A stretch of DNA of 64,000 nucleotides. Origin: Natronobiforma cellulositropha. Its GTDB lineage: Archaea; Halobacteriota; Halobacteria; Halobacteriales; Natrialbaceae. The stretch is taken from positions 124,001-188,000 of the forward strand of contig NZ_JANZXN010000015.1 in assembly GCF_025629245.1 (NCBI RefSeq), given 5' to 3'. The notes under the pieces are model-generated. The model saw nothing but the letters and a program-made list of their open reading frames with translations, did no database searches and had not been told where the DNA came from. The position numbers and the translations under genes are program-made. Positions 9,299 to 18,560 of the stretch are shown here, piece by piece (the first letter of the stretch is position 1; every line of letters starts with the position of its first letter).

Positions 9299-10705
9299 TC
9301 ACTCTCCCCGTGCTCGCTCGTACAGCTCGAGGGCTGCCTCGCGTCGCGCGGCGTGGTCGACGATCGGTGCCGGGTACGCGGGGGCGAGACGCTCGCGCTC
9401 CTCGTCCGAGAGCGTCGGCCAGCCGTGAATCGCCTCGGCGTCGACGTCCTCGAGTTCGGGGACGTACCGGCGGATGTACTCGGCGTCGGGGTCGTATCGT
9501 TCGCCCTGCGTCGTCGGATTGAAGATCCGAAAGTACGGCTGGGCGTCGGTGCCGGTGGAGGCGGCCCACTGCCAGCCGCCGGTGTCGTTCGCCGTGTCGT
9601 GGTCGAGGAGGTGCTCGCGGTACCAGTCGTAACCCTCGCGCCAGTCGATCAGGAGGTCTTTGGTGAGAAAGGAGGCGACGATCATCCGGACGCGGTTGTG
9701 GACCCACCCCTCCGTCGCGAGCTGACGCATTCCGGCGTCGACGATCGGATACCCCGTCTCGCCCGCCTGCCACGCCGCGAGTTCGTCCGGGTCCTCGCGC
9801 CAGTCGATGGCGCGCTCGAACCCCGAGAAGTCCTCGGTGACCACCTCCGGGTTGAACGCGAGGACGTGTGCGTAGAACTCCCGCCAGGCCAGTTGGCGCT
9901 GGAACGCCGTGACCGACTCGCGTTCCTCGTCGCCCTCGGCGCGCTCGAGTGCACGCTCGGTCTCCCGGTACACCCGTCTGCTCCCGAGCGTCCCCCACTT
10001 GAAGTCCACCGAGAGGTGTGAGGTCGCGTCGGCGGCCGGATAGTCGCGCTCGAGCGCGTAGCGGTAGATGTCCTCGCTACAGAACCCCTCGAGACGCGCC
10101 CGTGCGCCTTCGGGTGAGAGGTCCGGCACCGCTGCCGTCGGCGCTTCGAAGCCCAGGTCTGTGAGCGTCGGGAGCGGGTCACCGGACACCTCTGCGAGGG
10201 CGCCTGCGGGAACCGGGTCGAGCGGTGGGTCTTTCTCCCGGTCGCGCCACTTCTTCCAGAAGTACGAGAACACCGAGTAGTGCCGTCCCGAGTTCGGCGT
10301 GATCGATCCCGGTTCGAACAGGAGTCTGTCCTCGTGTGCCTCCCAGCCGACGCCCGCGTCCTCGAGCGCCGCGATGGTCGCCCGGTCGCGTTCGCCGGCG
10401 AGTCCCGAGTAGTCGTCGTTCCAGCCGACACTTTCGACGCCGTACTCCTCGGCGAGGTCGAGGAGTACGTCTCCCGGGTCACCGCGTCCGACGACGAGGT
10501 CGCTTCCGCGGTCGCGATAGAACGCCCGGAGACCGGCGAGCGCCTCGAGCAGGGAGGCGACCCGGATCGGCGATCCGTGGGCGAGGACCACCGGATCGAA
10601 GACGAAGACCGGTACCACCTCGTGTTCGCCGTTCGCGTGGCTCGCGAGCCCTCGGTTGTCCTCGCCACGGAGGTCCCGCCGGTGCCAGTGGAGGTGCACA
10701 CTCAC
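9299..10705 (-). CDS. Deoxyribodipyrimidine photolyase (class I cryptochrome/photolyase family)
   Basis: 468 residues beginning MSVHLHWHRRDLRGEDN, the usual N-terminal photolyase domain. The FAD-binding helical domain includes TEGWVHNRVRMIVASFLTKDLLIDW, DTANDTGGWQWAASTGTDA and FNPTTQGERYDPDAEYIRRYVPEL, all canonical. It repairs cyclobutane pyrimidine dimers with light, important for sun-exposed halophiles. Length is normal. A 6-4 specificity is unlikely from the close match to the prokaryotic CPD class, but this needs an alignment. Confidence 0.93.
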   Translation of the reverse strand: MSVHLHWHRRDLRGEDNRGLASHANGEHEVVPVFVFDPVVLAHGSPIRVASLLEALAGLRAFYRDRGSDLVVGRGDPGDVLLDLAEEYGVESVGWNDDYSGLAGERDRATIAALEDAGVGWEAHEDRLLFEPGSITPNSGRHYSVFSYFWKKWRDREKDPPLDPVPAGALAEVSGDPLPTLTDLGFEAPTAAVPDLSPEGARARLEGFCSEDIYRYALERDYPAADATSHLSVDFKWGTLGSRRVYRETERALERAEGDEERESVTAFQRQLAWREFYAHVLAFNPEVVTEDFSGFERAIDWREDPDELAAWQAGETGYPIVDAGMRQLATEGWVHNRVRMIVASFLTKDLLIDWREGYDWYREHLLDHDTANDTGGWQWAASTGTDAQPYFRIFNPTTQGERYDPDAEYIRRYVPELEDVDAEAIHGWPTLSDEERERLAPAYPAPIVDHAARREAALELYERARGE

Positions 10706-10751
10706 AGGGACGTCGCTTCGCGGGGAATACTCTCGCCCTACGTGTGATGGG

Positions 10752-11627
10752 TCAGCGGTCGGTACTCGAGCGGACCTGTTCGACGTTCCGGCGGAGGAAT
10801 CCCCTGAGGGTGTCGTCGACGTTCCGGCGGACGTAGGCCCGCCCCAACGAGACGCAGACCGCGGCGAGGAGGGTGCCGACGACCACGTCGCTGAACCAGT
10901 GGATACCGAGGTACATCGTCGAGACGACGACGCTGAGGGAGATCACGGCCGAGATGGGGACCCAGAGGGGGTAGATGAAGCGCGTCTGCCAGGCGAGAAA
11001 GAGGACGGTCATCGACAGCGAGGTGTGGAGGGACGGAAAGACGTTCGTGGGCTCGTTCACCTCGTGGGTGAGGTAGCCGAACTGCGGGAACGCATCGTAG
11101 AGGATCGCCTCGAAACGCTGGGGGTCGTGGTTGCGCGGCCCGTAGGCGATGAAGACGGTGTAGAGTGCCAGTCCGATCGCGTAGTTCGTCGTGTAGGCGA
11201 CGATGAGCGTCTGTAACTCGTCCATCTTCGAGAGCGCGAAGTAGGCGACGAGTGGGAAGACGAGCAAGAAGACGTAGCCGTAGACGTAGACGAACGCGAA
11301 GTACGAGGTGAGCGGCTCCGACTGCACCGACTGGACGACGACGACGGGGTTCGTCTCGAAGACGGTCGCCTCGAGTGCGACGATCGAACTGGTAAAGTGC
11401 GTGCCGACGACGCGCTGGGAGAGTTCTCGCAGGAAATCCCGCGTGCTGACCCGGACGAACAACACCAGCGTGAGGATCACCAGCGGTACCGAGATCGCGG
11501 CGAGACGCCACCGGAAGTCGCTAAACGCCCGCGAGAGCTGTCGCGGGCCGACGAGCACGAGCGCCGTCACGAGCACCATCGGGATGACGACGAGGGCGAG
11601 TTCGGTGACGAGCCCTGTGAGCGCCAT
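10752..11627 (-). CDS. PAP2-superfamily membrane phosphatase / Aur1-like protein
   Basis: 291 residues with about six membrane helices. The phosphatase signature is seen as VFPSLHTSLSM and YLGIHWFSDVVVGTLLA, matching the PSGH-like and H-x3-D motifs of PAP2 enzymes, in the variant style of inositol-phosphorylceramide synthase (Aur1/DUF) relatives where PSLHT replaces PSGHT. It may act on lipid phosphates or transfer a phosphate head group. It ends 46 bp upstream of the photolyase start on the same strand, possibly co-transcribed. Confidence 0.85.
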   Translation of the reverse strand: MALTGLVTELALVVIPMVLVTALVLVGPRQLSRAFSDFRWRLAAISVPLVILTLVLFVRVSTRDFLRELSQRVVGTHFTSSIVALEATVFETNPVVVVQSVQSEPLTSYFAFVYVYGYVFLLVFPLVAYFALSKMDELQTLIVAYTTNYAIGLALYTVFIAYGPRNHDPQRFEAILYDAFPQFGYLTHEVNEPTNVFPSLHTSLSMTVLFLAWQTRFIYPLWVPISAVISLSVVVSTMYLGIHWFSDVVVGTLLAAVCVSLGRAYVRRNVDDTLRGFLRRNVEQVRSSTDR

Positions 11628-11680
11628 TACCCGATATTCGTCTCGGTAGCACTTAATCGAGTGTGGTTCCCCACCCGGCT

Positions 11681-13462
11681 TCAGGCGACCAGGTCACCGT
11701 TGTCGTAGTGGTATCCCGCCTCTTCGAACAGCGCGTGTGCGGCCGCCTCGTCGACTTCGCCGTCAGTGCCGGGGAACTCGAGGAGCGAACCGGCGGCGAC
11801 CGCCGGCAGGTCCCACGGCGAGTCCGGCCGGAAGCCGAGGAGTTCGCCGACGGTCGTCGGCGTCTGTGCGTAGCCGTCGAAGAACTCGCTGGCGACGAAC
11901 TCCCGGTCGATGAGCCGTGAGACGACGCGCCGGAACTGCGGCAGCGTCAGTTCCGGGTGACGGAGGTTGTATCCGACCATGTAGAACGCGTCCGACCTCG
12001 AGTGGAGCGCCGTCGTTCCGTCGGCCTCCTCGACGCTCTCGAGTTGGTTCGCGGTGAGGTACGAGGCGAGGAAGTCGAACTCGCCATCGCCGAGCGCGTC
12101 GATGGCCGAGCCGATGTTCGGCGTCACCCTGAACTCGATGTCTTCGACGAGTTCGATCCCATCGAACACCCCGTCGTGGCCGTCGATGTCGACGTCGTGG
12201 AGGACGTGGTCGTCGTACGGCTCGAGTCTGACGTACTCACTCCCCGACTCTGCGAACGCGTAGAGTCCCGAGCCGACCGGTTCGTCGTTGTCCCAGCGGA
12301 CGGCCTCGGTCGCGTGTGAGTCGATGACGGTCGCTCGCTCTGCCCAGACGTGTTCCGGCAGAATCGGCACCGTCAGCACCCGCTCTGCCGCCGGTCTCGC
12401 ACACTCGTCGAAGGTGAACCGAACCCGACGGTCGTCGAGGACAGCCACGTCGTCGACGGTCGTGATCCGTTCTCTGTACCGCGGCGCTGGAATCTCGTTC
12501 TCCGCCTGACCACGTGCGGTGTCCGCGAGCAACCCGACGGTGAACACGACGTCGGACGCCTCGAGAGCGAGACCGTCGTGCCAGGTCAGTCCCTCACGAA
12601 GCGTCACCGTCGCAGCGAGCGTATCCCCCTCGTCCCACTCGACGCGTTCGGCGAGCCACGGGACCGTTCCCGTCTCAGTGCGGCGCACCAGCGGATCGTA
12701 GAGCAACCCGACGAGCGACCTGATGTCTCGCACGTCGACGGCGATCGGGTTCAGCCGGTCACCGACCGTCTGGTCGACGAGTACGACACGCAACGTCCTC
12801 CCGTTCGGCTCCCCGTTCGCGTCGTTCTCGACGGCGCTCGTGTTCCACCGACTGCCGAGCAGTTCGTAGTACTCGAGGGCAGACCTGGGGGTTCGCGTGA
12901 GATCACTCCCCTCGTTCGCTGCCCCGAGGCGGTCGGGAAACGCGACGGTGGTAAACGGCGCGACGCCACCGAGCGCAGAAAAGAGGTTCCCGAACGCCGT
13001 ACGCCGCCGGCCGCCAGCGCTCTCACACTGTCTCTCGAGTAACTCGTCGACCTCCGCGTCGGAGAAACGAAACGGGTTCTGCCAGCCGCGTTCGTTGATG
13101 AACGCCGAGTGGAGCAATCCCCGGAGCGCATCGGGGTCGTCGTAGCCAGGGTGACGGACGACGAACACGTCGAAATCGGCGTTGATGAGCGTCTGTCGGT
13201 ACAGTTCTGACTCCTCGATCGGCTCGAACCCCGCGTCGATACCCGCCGCCGTGAGCGTCGTCTCGAGGTGGCCAGCGATGGTCGCTGCCATCACGTCGTA
13301 CTCGGCCGGCAGCGCTTTGATCGTCAACGACACCTGCTCGTGTGGCGAGCGCTCCGCGACGGTCCACAGTCGCTCCGAACAGCCAGCGAGGGTCCCGGCA
13401 CCGACGCCAGCGACGCCACCGAGGAGGCGGCGACGCGTCACTGACGGGGCGCTCTCGTCCAT
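11681..13462 (-). CDS. ABC transporter substrate-binding lipoprotein, peptide/nickel (SBP_bac_5) type
   Basis: 593 residues from the ATG at 13462. A Tat signal (TRRRLLGGVAG) ends in lipobox LAGC with Cys28. The body fits DppA/OppA-like binding proteins: NPIAVDVRDIRSLVGLLYDPLV, LREGLTWHDGLALEASDVVFTV and FYMVGYNLRHPEL. A frame extension adds seven residues, but a TATA-like tttacgg about 25 bp before 13462 favours the shorter start. No permease or ATPase genes adjoin it, so it is an orphan binding protein. The first 120 residues also look like a second truncated family-5 segment, hinting at an internal rearrangement. Confidence 0.85.
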   Translation of the reverse strand: MDESAPSVTRRRLLGGVAGVGAGTLAGCSERLWTVAERSPHEQVSLTIKALPAEYDVMAATIAGHLETTLTAAGIDAGFEPIEESELYRQTLINADFDVFVVRHPGYDDPDALRGLLHSAFINERGWQNPFRFSDAEVDELLERQCESAGGRRRTAFGNLFSALGGVAPFTTVAFPDRLGAANEGSDLTRTPRSALEYYELLGSRWNTSAVENDANGEPNGRTLRVVLVDQTVGDRLNPIAVDVRDIRSLVGLLYDPLVRRTETGTVPWLAERVEWDEGDTLAATVTLREGLTWHDGLALEASDVVFTVGLLADTARGQAENEIPAPRYRERITTVDDVAVLDDRRVRFTFDECARPAAERVLTVPILPEHVWAERATVIDSHATEAVRWDNDEPVGSGLYAFAESGSEYVRLEPYDDHVLHDVDIDGHDGVFDGIELVEDIEFRVTPNIGSAIDALGDGEFDFLASYLTANQLESVEEADGTTALHSRSDAFYMVGYNLRHPELTLPQFRRVVSRLIDREFVASEFFDGYAQTPTTVGELLGFRPDSPWDLPAVAAGSLLEFPGTDGEVDEAAAHALFEEAGYHYDNGDLVA

Positions 13463-13814
13463 GAATCTGACGTTGGCCGCCACCCCGTAAAGGAGTTACT
13501 CTCTCGACAACAGCGTCACCGAGCGCTCCGCACGCGGCGGTGGGTGGCCGCGGTGGTCGGTGTCGAACGCGCCCGGTTTCGCTCGAGTAGTGCGTGCCTA
13601 CCCACACCGGTCGGGAACCGGTACGCGCTCCATAACAATGGCTAACGTACACGTTCTCGTGACTGTCGATGCACCCTCGTCGCTCGAGTGAACGCCAGTC
13701 TCACGCCGTCCTCGAGTCGGACGAACGGCGGTACGCGTCGGAGACGGCAGACCGTACGCGGACGTACGGTCCCCGATACGCCCACACCGCCCAGCGACGC
13801 ACGACAGGCTACCC
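13463..13814. other. Intergenic region between binding protein gene and cetZ
   Basis: This 352-bp gap contains the promoters of two divergent genes. A direct, self-complementary repeat ACCGGT occurs twice a few bases apart near 13603-13619. I see no coding sequence with haloarchaeal (acidic) composition and no clear TATA box for cetZ. Confidence 0.4.
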
Positions 13815-14978
13815 ATGAAACTCGCACTCATCGGATTCGGACAGGCAGGTGGAAAGATCGTCGACGACTTCCTCGCCTACGAGCACAGCCTCGGCAGCGA
13901 CTTCGTCTCCGGAGCCATCGCGGTGAACTCCGCGAGTACGGATCTGCACGGTCTCGAGTGGATACCCGACGAACAGCAAATCCTGATCGGCCAGTCCCGC
14001 GTGAAAGGACACGGCGTCGGCGCGGACAACGAACTCGGTGCGGAGATCGCCGAAGCCGACGTCGGTGAGATCCAGCGAGCGATCGACGAGATACCCGTCC
14101 ACGAAATCGACGCCTTCCTCGTCGTCGCTGGCATGGGCGGCGGGACGGGGTCGGGTGGCGCACCGGTGCTCGCGAAACACCTCAGACACCTCTATACGGT
14201 TCCGGTGTACGGTCTCGGCGTCCTGCCGGGAACCGACGAGGGTGGCATCTACACGCTCAACGCCGCCCGCTCGTTCCAGACGTTCGTCCGCGAGGTCGAC
14301 AACCTCCTCGTCTTCGACAACGACGCCTGGCGCGCCTCCGGTGAGTCAGTTCGGAGCGGCTACGACGGCATCAATGCCGAAATCGTCACCCGCTTCGGTA
14401 CGCTGTTCGCCGCAGGCGAGGTGACCGACGGGGCGAACGTCGCAGAGAGCGTCGTCGACTCCTCGGAGATCATCAACACGCTCGCCGGCGGCGGCGTCTC
14501 GACCGTCGGCTACGCGAGTGAGACCGTCGACACCGAGTCCGGACTGCTCTCTCGAGTCACCGGCCGCGACCCCGGCGTCGACGAGGTTGCCGCGACGACG
14601 CGCATGACCAGTCTCGTCCGGAAAGGCACGCTCGGCCGACTCACCCTCCCCTGCGAGGTCGAGAGTGCAGAGCGCGCACTCGTCGTCTCCTCGGGCCCAC
14701 CGGCACACTTGAACCGGAAGGGAATCGAGCGCGGGCGGAAGTGGCTCGAGGAGGAGACCGGCAGCATGGAGGTTCGCGGCGGTGACTTCCCGCTCCCCGA
14801 ACGCGAGGAGGTCGGGGTGACGGTCCTCCTCTCGGGGGTGACCAACGTCCCGCGGATCAAACAGCTCCAGCGCGTCGCCATCGAAGCCAGAGACACCGCC
14901 GCCGAGGTCAGGGCGGCGAGCCAGGACGGCTTCGAGTCGCTGGTCGACACCCAGGGCGAACTCGACGCACTGTTCTGA
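13815..14978 (+). CDS. cetZ: CetZ tubulin/FtsZ-family protein
   Basis: 387 residues. The N-terminal MKLALIGFGQAGGKIVDDFL and the tubulin GTP-binding signature GGGTGSG (108-114) are intact, followed by VYGLGVLPGTDEGG and NAARSF, as in archaeal CetZ. CetZ proteins are a haloarchaeal branch between tubulin and FtsZ; CetZ1 of Haloferax volcanii controls rod shape and motility, not division. The sequence resembles the CetZ1 subgroup, but subgroup assignment needs a tree. It polymerises at the inner membrane with GTP. It stands alone in the same direction as the next oxidoreductase gene. Confidence 0.92.
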   Translation: MKLALIGFGQAGGKIVDDFLAYEHSLGSDFVSGAIAVNSASTDLHGLEWIPDEQQILIGQSRVKGHGVGADNELGAEIAEADVGEIQRAIDEIPVHEIDAFLVVAGMGGGTGSGGAPVLAKHLRHLYTVPVYGLGVLPGTDEGGIYTLNAARSFQTFVREVDNLLVFDNDAWRASGESVRSGYDGINAEIVTRFGTLFAAGEVTDGANVAESVVDSSEIINTLAGGGVSTVGYASETVDTESGLLSRVTGRDPGVDEVAATTRMTSLVRKGTLGRLTLPCEVESAERALVVSSGPPAHLNRKGIERGRKWLEEETGSMEVRGGDFPLPEREEVGVTVLLSGVTNVPRIKQLQRVAIEARDTAAEVRAASQDGFESLVDTQGELDALF

Positions 14979-15079
14979 CCCGCTGCCGTGGGTGCCGGCC
15001 GTCACGGTGTTTCGGATTCGATTCGCTGACGCGCTCGACTCTCGAACGTATACGTCACTGGCCGCGCATAGTAGGCCAC

Positions 15080-16081
15080 ATGTCTTCGCGTACGCTCTCG
15101 CTCCCGGTCGCCTCCCAGCCGAGCATCGACGCGCTCGTCGACCTCGCACGTCTCGGCGAAGCCCGCGGCTACGACCGCGTCTGGGTGCCAGAAACGTGGG
15201 GCCGGGACGCCGTCACCGTCCTCGCGACCCTCGCCGCCGAAACCGACGCGATCGGTCTCGGCTCGAGCATCCTCCCGGTCTACTCGCGCTCGCCCGCACT
15301 CCTCGGCCAGACGGCCGCCACCCTCCAGGAGACCGCCGACGGCCGCTTTCGTCTCGGTCTCGGCCCGAGCGGTCCCGCGGTGATCGAACACTGGCACGGC
15401 GAGGCGTTCGACCGCCCGCTTCGCTACACCCGCGAGACGCTCGAGGTCGTCCGTCGCGTCCTCTCGGGCGAGGTTGTCAGCTACGACGGCCGCTGGCACG
15501 AACTCGAGGGGTTTCGCCTGCGCTCTGGGCCACCCGAGACGCCGGTCCCAATCGACCTCGCCGGGATGGGACCGACGGCCGTCGAACTGGCCGGCCGGTA
15601 CGCCGACGGCTGGCACGCGATCACGTTCACGCCCGAGGGCATGGCCGACCGTCTCCAGGACCTCGAGCGAGGGATCGACCTCGCCGGCCGCGAGCGGACG
15701 GACGTTCGGGTCACCCTCTCGGTGACCGCCTGCGCGCTCGCGGACGCCGACCGCGCGCGTCGACTCGGCCGCGAGCACCTCGCCTTCTACATCGGCTCGA
15801 TGGGGTCGTTCTACCGCGACTCCCTCGCCAGACAGGGCTACGCCGACGCGGCCGACGCCGTCGCGAACGCGTGGCAGGCAGGCGACCGAGACGCCGCGCT
15901 CGAGGCACTTCCGGATACGCTCCTCGACGCGGTCACTGCGGTCGGTTCGCCCGACGACGCACGCGAACGGGTCCGTCGCTTCGAGACACTCGACGGCGTC
16001 GATAGCGTCTCCGTCTCCCTCCCGCGGGGGGCGACGCCAGCAGAGATCGACGCGACCGTCGAGGCGCTCGCGCCGTCGTGA
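15080..16081 (+). CDS. LLM-class (F420-dependent type) oxidoreductase
   Basis: 333 residues of the luciferase-like TIM-barrel fold: LGEARGYDRVWVPETWGRDAVTVL, IGLGSSILPVYSRSPALLGQTAATL and FRLGLGPSGPAVIEHWHG are characteristic of the F420-dependent Mer-like branch rather than FMN luciferases. Haloarchaea make coenzyme F420. The true substrate is unknown. It lies 101 bp after cetZ in the same direction. Confidence 0.88.
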   Translation: MSSRTLSLPVASQPSIDALVDLARLGEARGYDRVWVPETWGRDAVTVLATLAAETDAIGLGSSILPVYSRSPALLGQTAATLQETADGRFRLGLGPSGPAVIEHWHGEAFDRPLRYTRETLEVVRRVLSGEVVSYDGRWHELEGFRLRSGPPETPVPIDLAGMGPTAVELAGRYADGWHAITFTPEGMADRLQDLERGIDLAGRERTDVRVTLSVTACALADADRARRLGREHLAFYIGSMGSFYRDSLARQGYADAADAVANAWQAGDRDAALEALPDTLLDAVTAVGSPDDARERVRRFETLDGVDSVSVSLPRGATPAEIDATVEALAPS

Positions 16082-16084
16082 GGC

Positions 16085-16525
16085 TCACTCGCTCGAGTCC
16101 GGCGGCCTGATGACCCGGTCGACCGCCGAGCGGAAGCCGTCGCTCTCGCGGTACCAGAGCCACGCACCGACACCGGCCGTGAGCAGCGAGGTGACGAGCA
16201 CGGCGATGGTTGCGTAGAGGTAGGCGCTCGCGCCGTCACCGCCAACTGCGGCGACGTTCGCCGGATTGTCGTTGATCAGGAAGAAGTAGAGGACGAACCA
16301 CCAGCCAGCGATCGCACTCGCGAAGAGCAACGGCGCGCCGTAGACGTAGTTGCGAAGCCAGACGAGTCCCATCGCCACCGTCGGCCCGAGGTAGCCGACG
16401 AGGACGATGAACTCGAGCTGGCCGTCGGTGAACTGTACCGACGCCACGCTGTAGGCGACGGCGAGCATCGCCCCACCGACGAGGTGGGCGACGTACGGCA
16501 CCGTGACGATGAGACGTTGATCCAC
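16085..16525 (-). CDS. Four-helix membrane protein of unknown function
   Basis: 146 residues with four predicted membrane helices (about residues 8-28, 36-57, 63-83 and 100-122) and a short charged tail. No catalytic motif is evident. It lies 25 bp after the mptE-like gene on the same strand and may share its transcript. I do not recognise a named family. Confidence 0.7.
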   Translation of the reverse strand: MDQRLIVTVPYVAHLVGGAMLAVAYSVASVQFTDGQLEFIVLVGYLGPTVAMGLVWLRNYVYGAPLLFASAIAGWWFVLYFFLINDNPANVAAVGGDGASAYLYATIAVLVTSLLTAGVGAWLWYRESDGFRSAVDRVIRPPDSSE

Positions 16526-16550
16526 GTCTCTCCTTGTCGTGTCGCCCCTC

Positions 16551-17276
16551 TTAATGATTGTTGCAGCGGCCGTCTACTCGAGTCACCGCCGTCAGTTCTC
16601 GCTCGAGTCGCTCGCGTCGGCCGTCGAGGATGGGGAACCGGTCACCGCGGCGACGCTCGAGCCAGGAGAGCAAGCGCTCGGCCCACGCGAGTTTCTTCGC
16701 CTTCGTGGGACTCACGGTCGGGTCGTCGACGTCCCAGCCGACGAAGACGAGGTCGCGAGCGCCGAGGTAGTCGGCGAGAAACGCCGCCCGGTCGCCGTCA
16801 GTGAACCCCCCGACGTTGACTACGGGACCTGTCGGCGCTGCCTGCGTGGTCGGACAGACGGACGCCGCCGCACAGCGAGGGACGACCCGCTCGAGCGCCG
16901 CCCGGTTGTCACCGTGGGCGTGGACGGCCACGGGCGTCCCGCGCTGTGTGAGCGAGACGACCGTCTCCGGGTTCTTATCCAGGTCGGTCACCATACAGTC
17001 GACCGGAACGCCCGCCGCCTCGAGCGTGTCGACCGCCGTCGACGCTGCGATTACCACGTCCGCCGTCCGTGCACGCTCGAGTGCGTCCTCGGTCTCGAGT
17101 GAGGGACCGGCCCCGGCGATAGCGACGCGCGCCCCGCGAACCGCCGAGAGACGGTCGAAGTCGAACGGCGTCGCTAGCTCCGCTAAGCGGTCTCGGGCCC
17201 GCTCGTCGTCGCGTCGCTCGAACTCGAACGCCGCACAGATCGCCTCGTATACCGGCTCCCACTCCTCGAACTCCAT
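16551..17276 (-). CDS. mptE: 6-hydroxymethyl-7,8-dihydropterin pyrophosphokinase (MptE-like)
   Basis: 241 residues from the ATG at 17276 (another ATG is three codons upstream). The core ARVAIAGAGPSLE, then VDCMVTDLDKNPE, VHAHGDNRAALERVVPR and VFVGWDVDDPT fit the DUF115/MptE family, the archaeal replacement for FolK. It transfers pyrophosphate to the pterin precursor of folate or methanopterin-type cofactors. A dihydropteroate-synthase-like gene is encoded just upstream on the same strand, which supports a pterin pathway role. Confidence 0.85.
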   Translation of the reverse strand: MEFEEWEPVYEAICAAFEFERRDDERARDRLAELATPFDFDRLSAVRGARVAIAGAGPSLETEDALERARTADVVIAASTAVDTLEAAGVPVDCMVTDLDKNPETVVSLTQRGTPVAVHAHGDNRAALERVVPRCAAASVCPTTQAAPTGPVVNVGGFTDGDRAAFLADYLGARDLVFVGWDVDDPTVSPTKAKKLAWAERLLSWLERRRGDRFPILDGRRERLERELTAVTRVDGRCNNH

Positions 17277-17518
17277 CGTCGTCACTGTTCGAGTTCGGTC
17301 TCAATAAGTCCGCGTAGTGGGCCAAGCCAGCCTCCAAAGTACCCCTACCCGGGAGGCCGCCCGGCTTCCACTCCCCTCTTCATAAGCGTCCGGCATAAGC
17401 TTTCTCTTAGCTGGCCGGCGGCTCGGGACCTGCCCAGACGGCCGATAGCGGCCGATACGCGGCTCGGAGAGATATTTTCCACTGTCGTAGTATCCCGACA
17501 AATGGAGTGTGTGTTCTG
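17277..17518. other. Short intergenic gap between mptE-like and folP-like genes
   Basis: The 242-bp gap contains a pyrimidine-rich run with ataagc repeated (near 17381-17402) and a tatttt sequence near 17473. No gene was seen. On the minus strand it could hold the terminator of the DHPS-like gene and the promoter of the MptE-like gene. Confidence 0.3.
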
Positions 17519-18424
17519 CTATCGCGTCTCGGGGCCGGGCGCGAGTCGACGGCCGTCGGATCGGTCCGCGGCGAACGCGTGGCCGATCAGCGCCGCGTCT
17601 CGCGTTTCGCGCACGTCGTGGGTCCTGATCACGTCCGCACCACGCTCGACCGCCATCGCCGTCGCCGCGAGGCTGACCGGCAAGCGTTCGTCGGTCTCGC
17701 GGCCGACGACCTCGCCGAGGAAGTTCTTGCGGTTGATCGAGACCAGCACCGGCCGGCCGAGATCGCGAAACTCCTCGAGCCGTCGGAACGTCTCGCGGTC
17801 GTCCGCGAGCGTCTTCGCCTCGCTCCACCCACCGAATGCCGGGTCGACGATCGTCTTCTCGGTGAGACCGTTTTGCTGGAGTGCCTCGTAAACCATGTCG
17901 ACGTAGTCCGCACTGGCGGCCCACTCCGGCGACTTCCGCGCCGCCCAGTCGGTCTCCTCGACCGCGCCCGGCCGCTCGAGGTCCGGTGGACTCGCCATCT
18001 TGACGACGGCGGCGTCGTACTCCGCACAGACTCGCGCCATCGCCGGATCGGCGAAGCCACAGATGTCGTTGACCATGTCGAACCCGCGGGCGAGAGCCGC
18101 CTCCGCGACCGCTGCGTAGCGCGTCTCGATCGAGAAGACGGCGTCGCCGGAGACGCTCTCGATGGTCTCGAGGGCGACGTCGAGTCTCGCCAGTTCCGCT
18201 TCGGCGCTCAGCACCTCGAAGCGCTTGTTCGCCGACTCGAGACCGACGTCGACGATGTCCGCACCCTCACCGACGAGTTCCTCGTCGACGTACGCAGCAG
18301 CGTCCCCCGGGTCGTCGTAGACGCTCGGGTCGTAGGGCGACTCCTCGCTGACGTTCAACACCCCCATGATTCGCGGCGGGTGTCCGCCACCAATCTCGAG
18401 TCCGGCCGCGTCGACACTCTCCAT
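17519..18424 (-). CDS. folP: Dihydropteroate synthase-family protein
   Basis: 301 residues from the ATG at 18424; the frame continues upstream but without fitting sequence. DHPS motifs are recognisable in altered form: IMGVLNVSEESPYDPS replaces the usual MG-LNVTPDSF, GADIVDVGLES replaces GADI-DVGGES, then FSIETRYAAVAEAAL, FDMVNDICGF and VLVSINRKNFLG. Normal enzymes join a pterin pyrophosphate to 4-aminobenzoate. The unusual substrate-binding loops suggest either an archaeal-type DHPS with a different acceptor or a DHPS-like protein. Its neighbour MptE would supply the pterin substrate. Confidence 0.8.
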   Translation of the reverse strand: MESVDAAGLEIGGGHPPRIMGVLNVSEESPYDPSVYDDPGDAAAYVDEELVGEGADIVDVGLESANKRFEVLSAEAELARLDVALETIESVSGDAVFSIETRYAAVAEAALARGFDMVNDICGFADPAMARVCAEYDAAVVKMASPPDLERPGAVEETDWAARKSPEWAASADYVDMVYEALQQNGLTEKTIVDPAFGGWSEAKTLADDRETFRRLEEFRDLGRPVLVSINRKNFLGEVVGRETDERLPVSLAATAMAVERGADVIRTHDVRETRDAALIGHAFAADRSDGRRLAPGPETR

Positions 18425-18560
18425 GTGCGCACTGACGGAGGGGTGCGGAAAAGGGTCGCGGTTTCGGCGACCGCCGCCTGCATCCGTCGGCGCTCGTCTG
18501 ACACCCGCCACCGGAGGACACAACAGGCTCTTTTTGTCCGTCGGCGCGAAAGCCCCGCAC

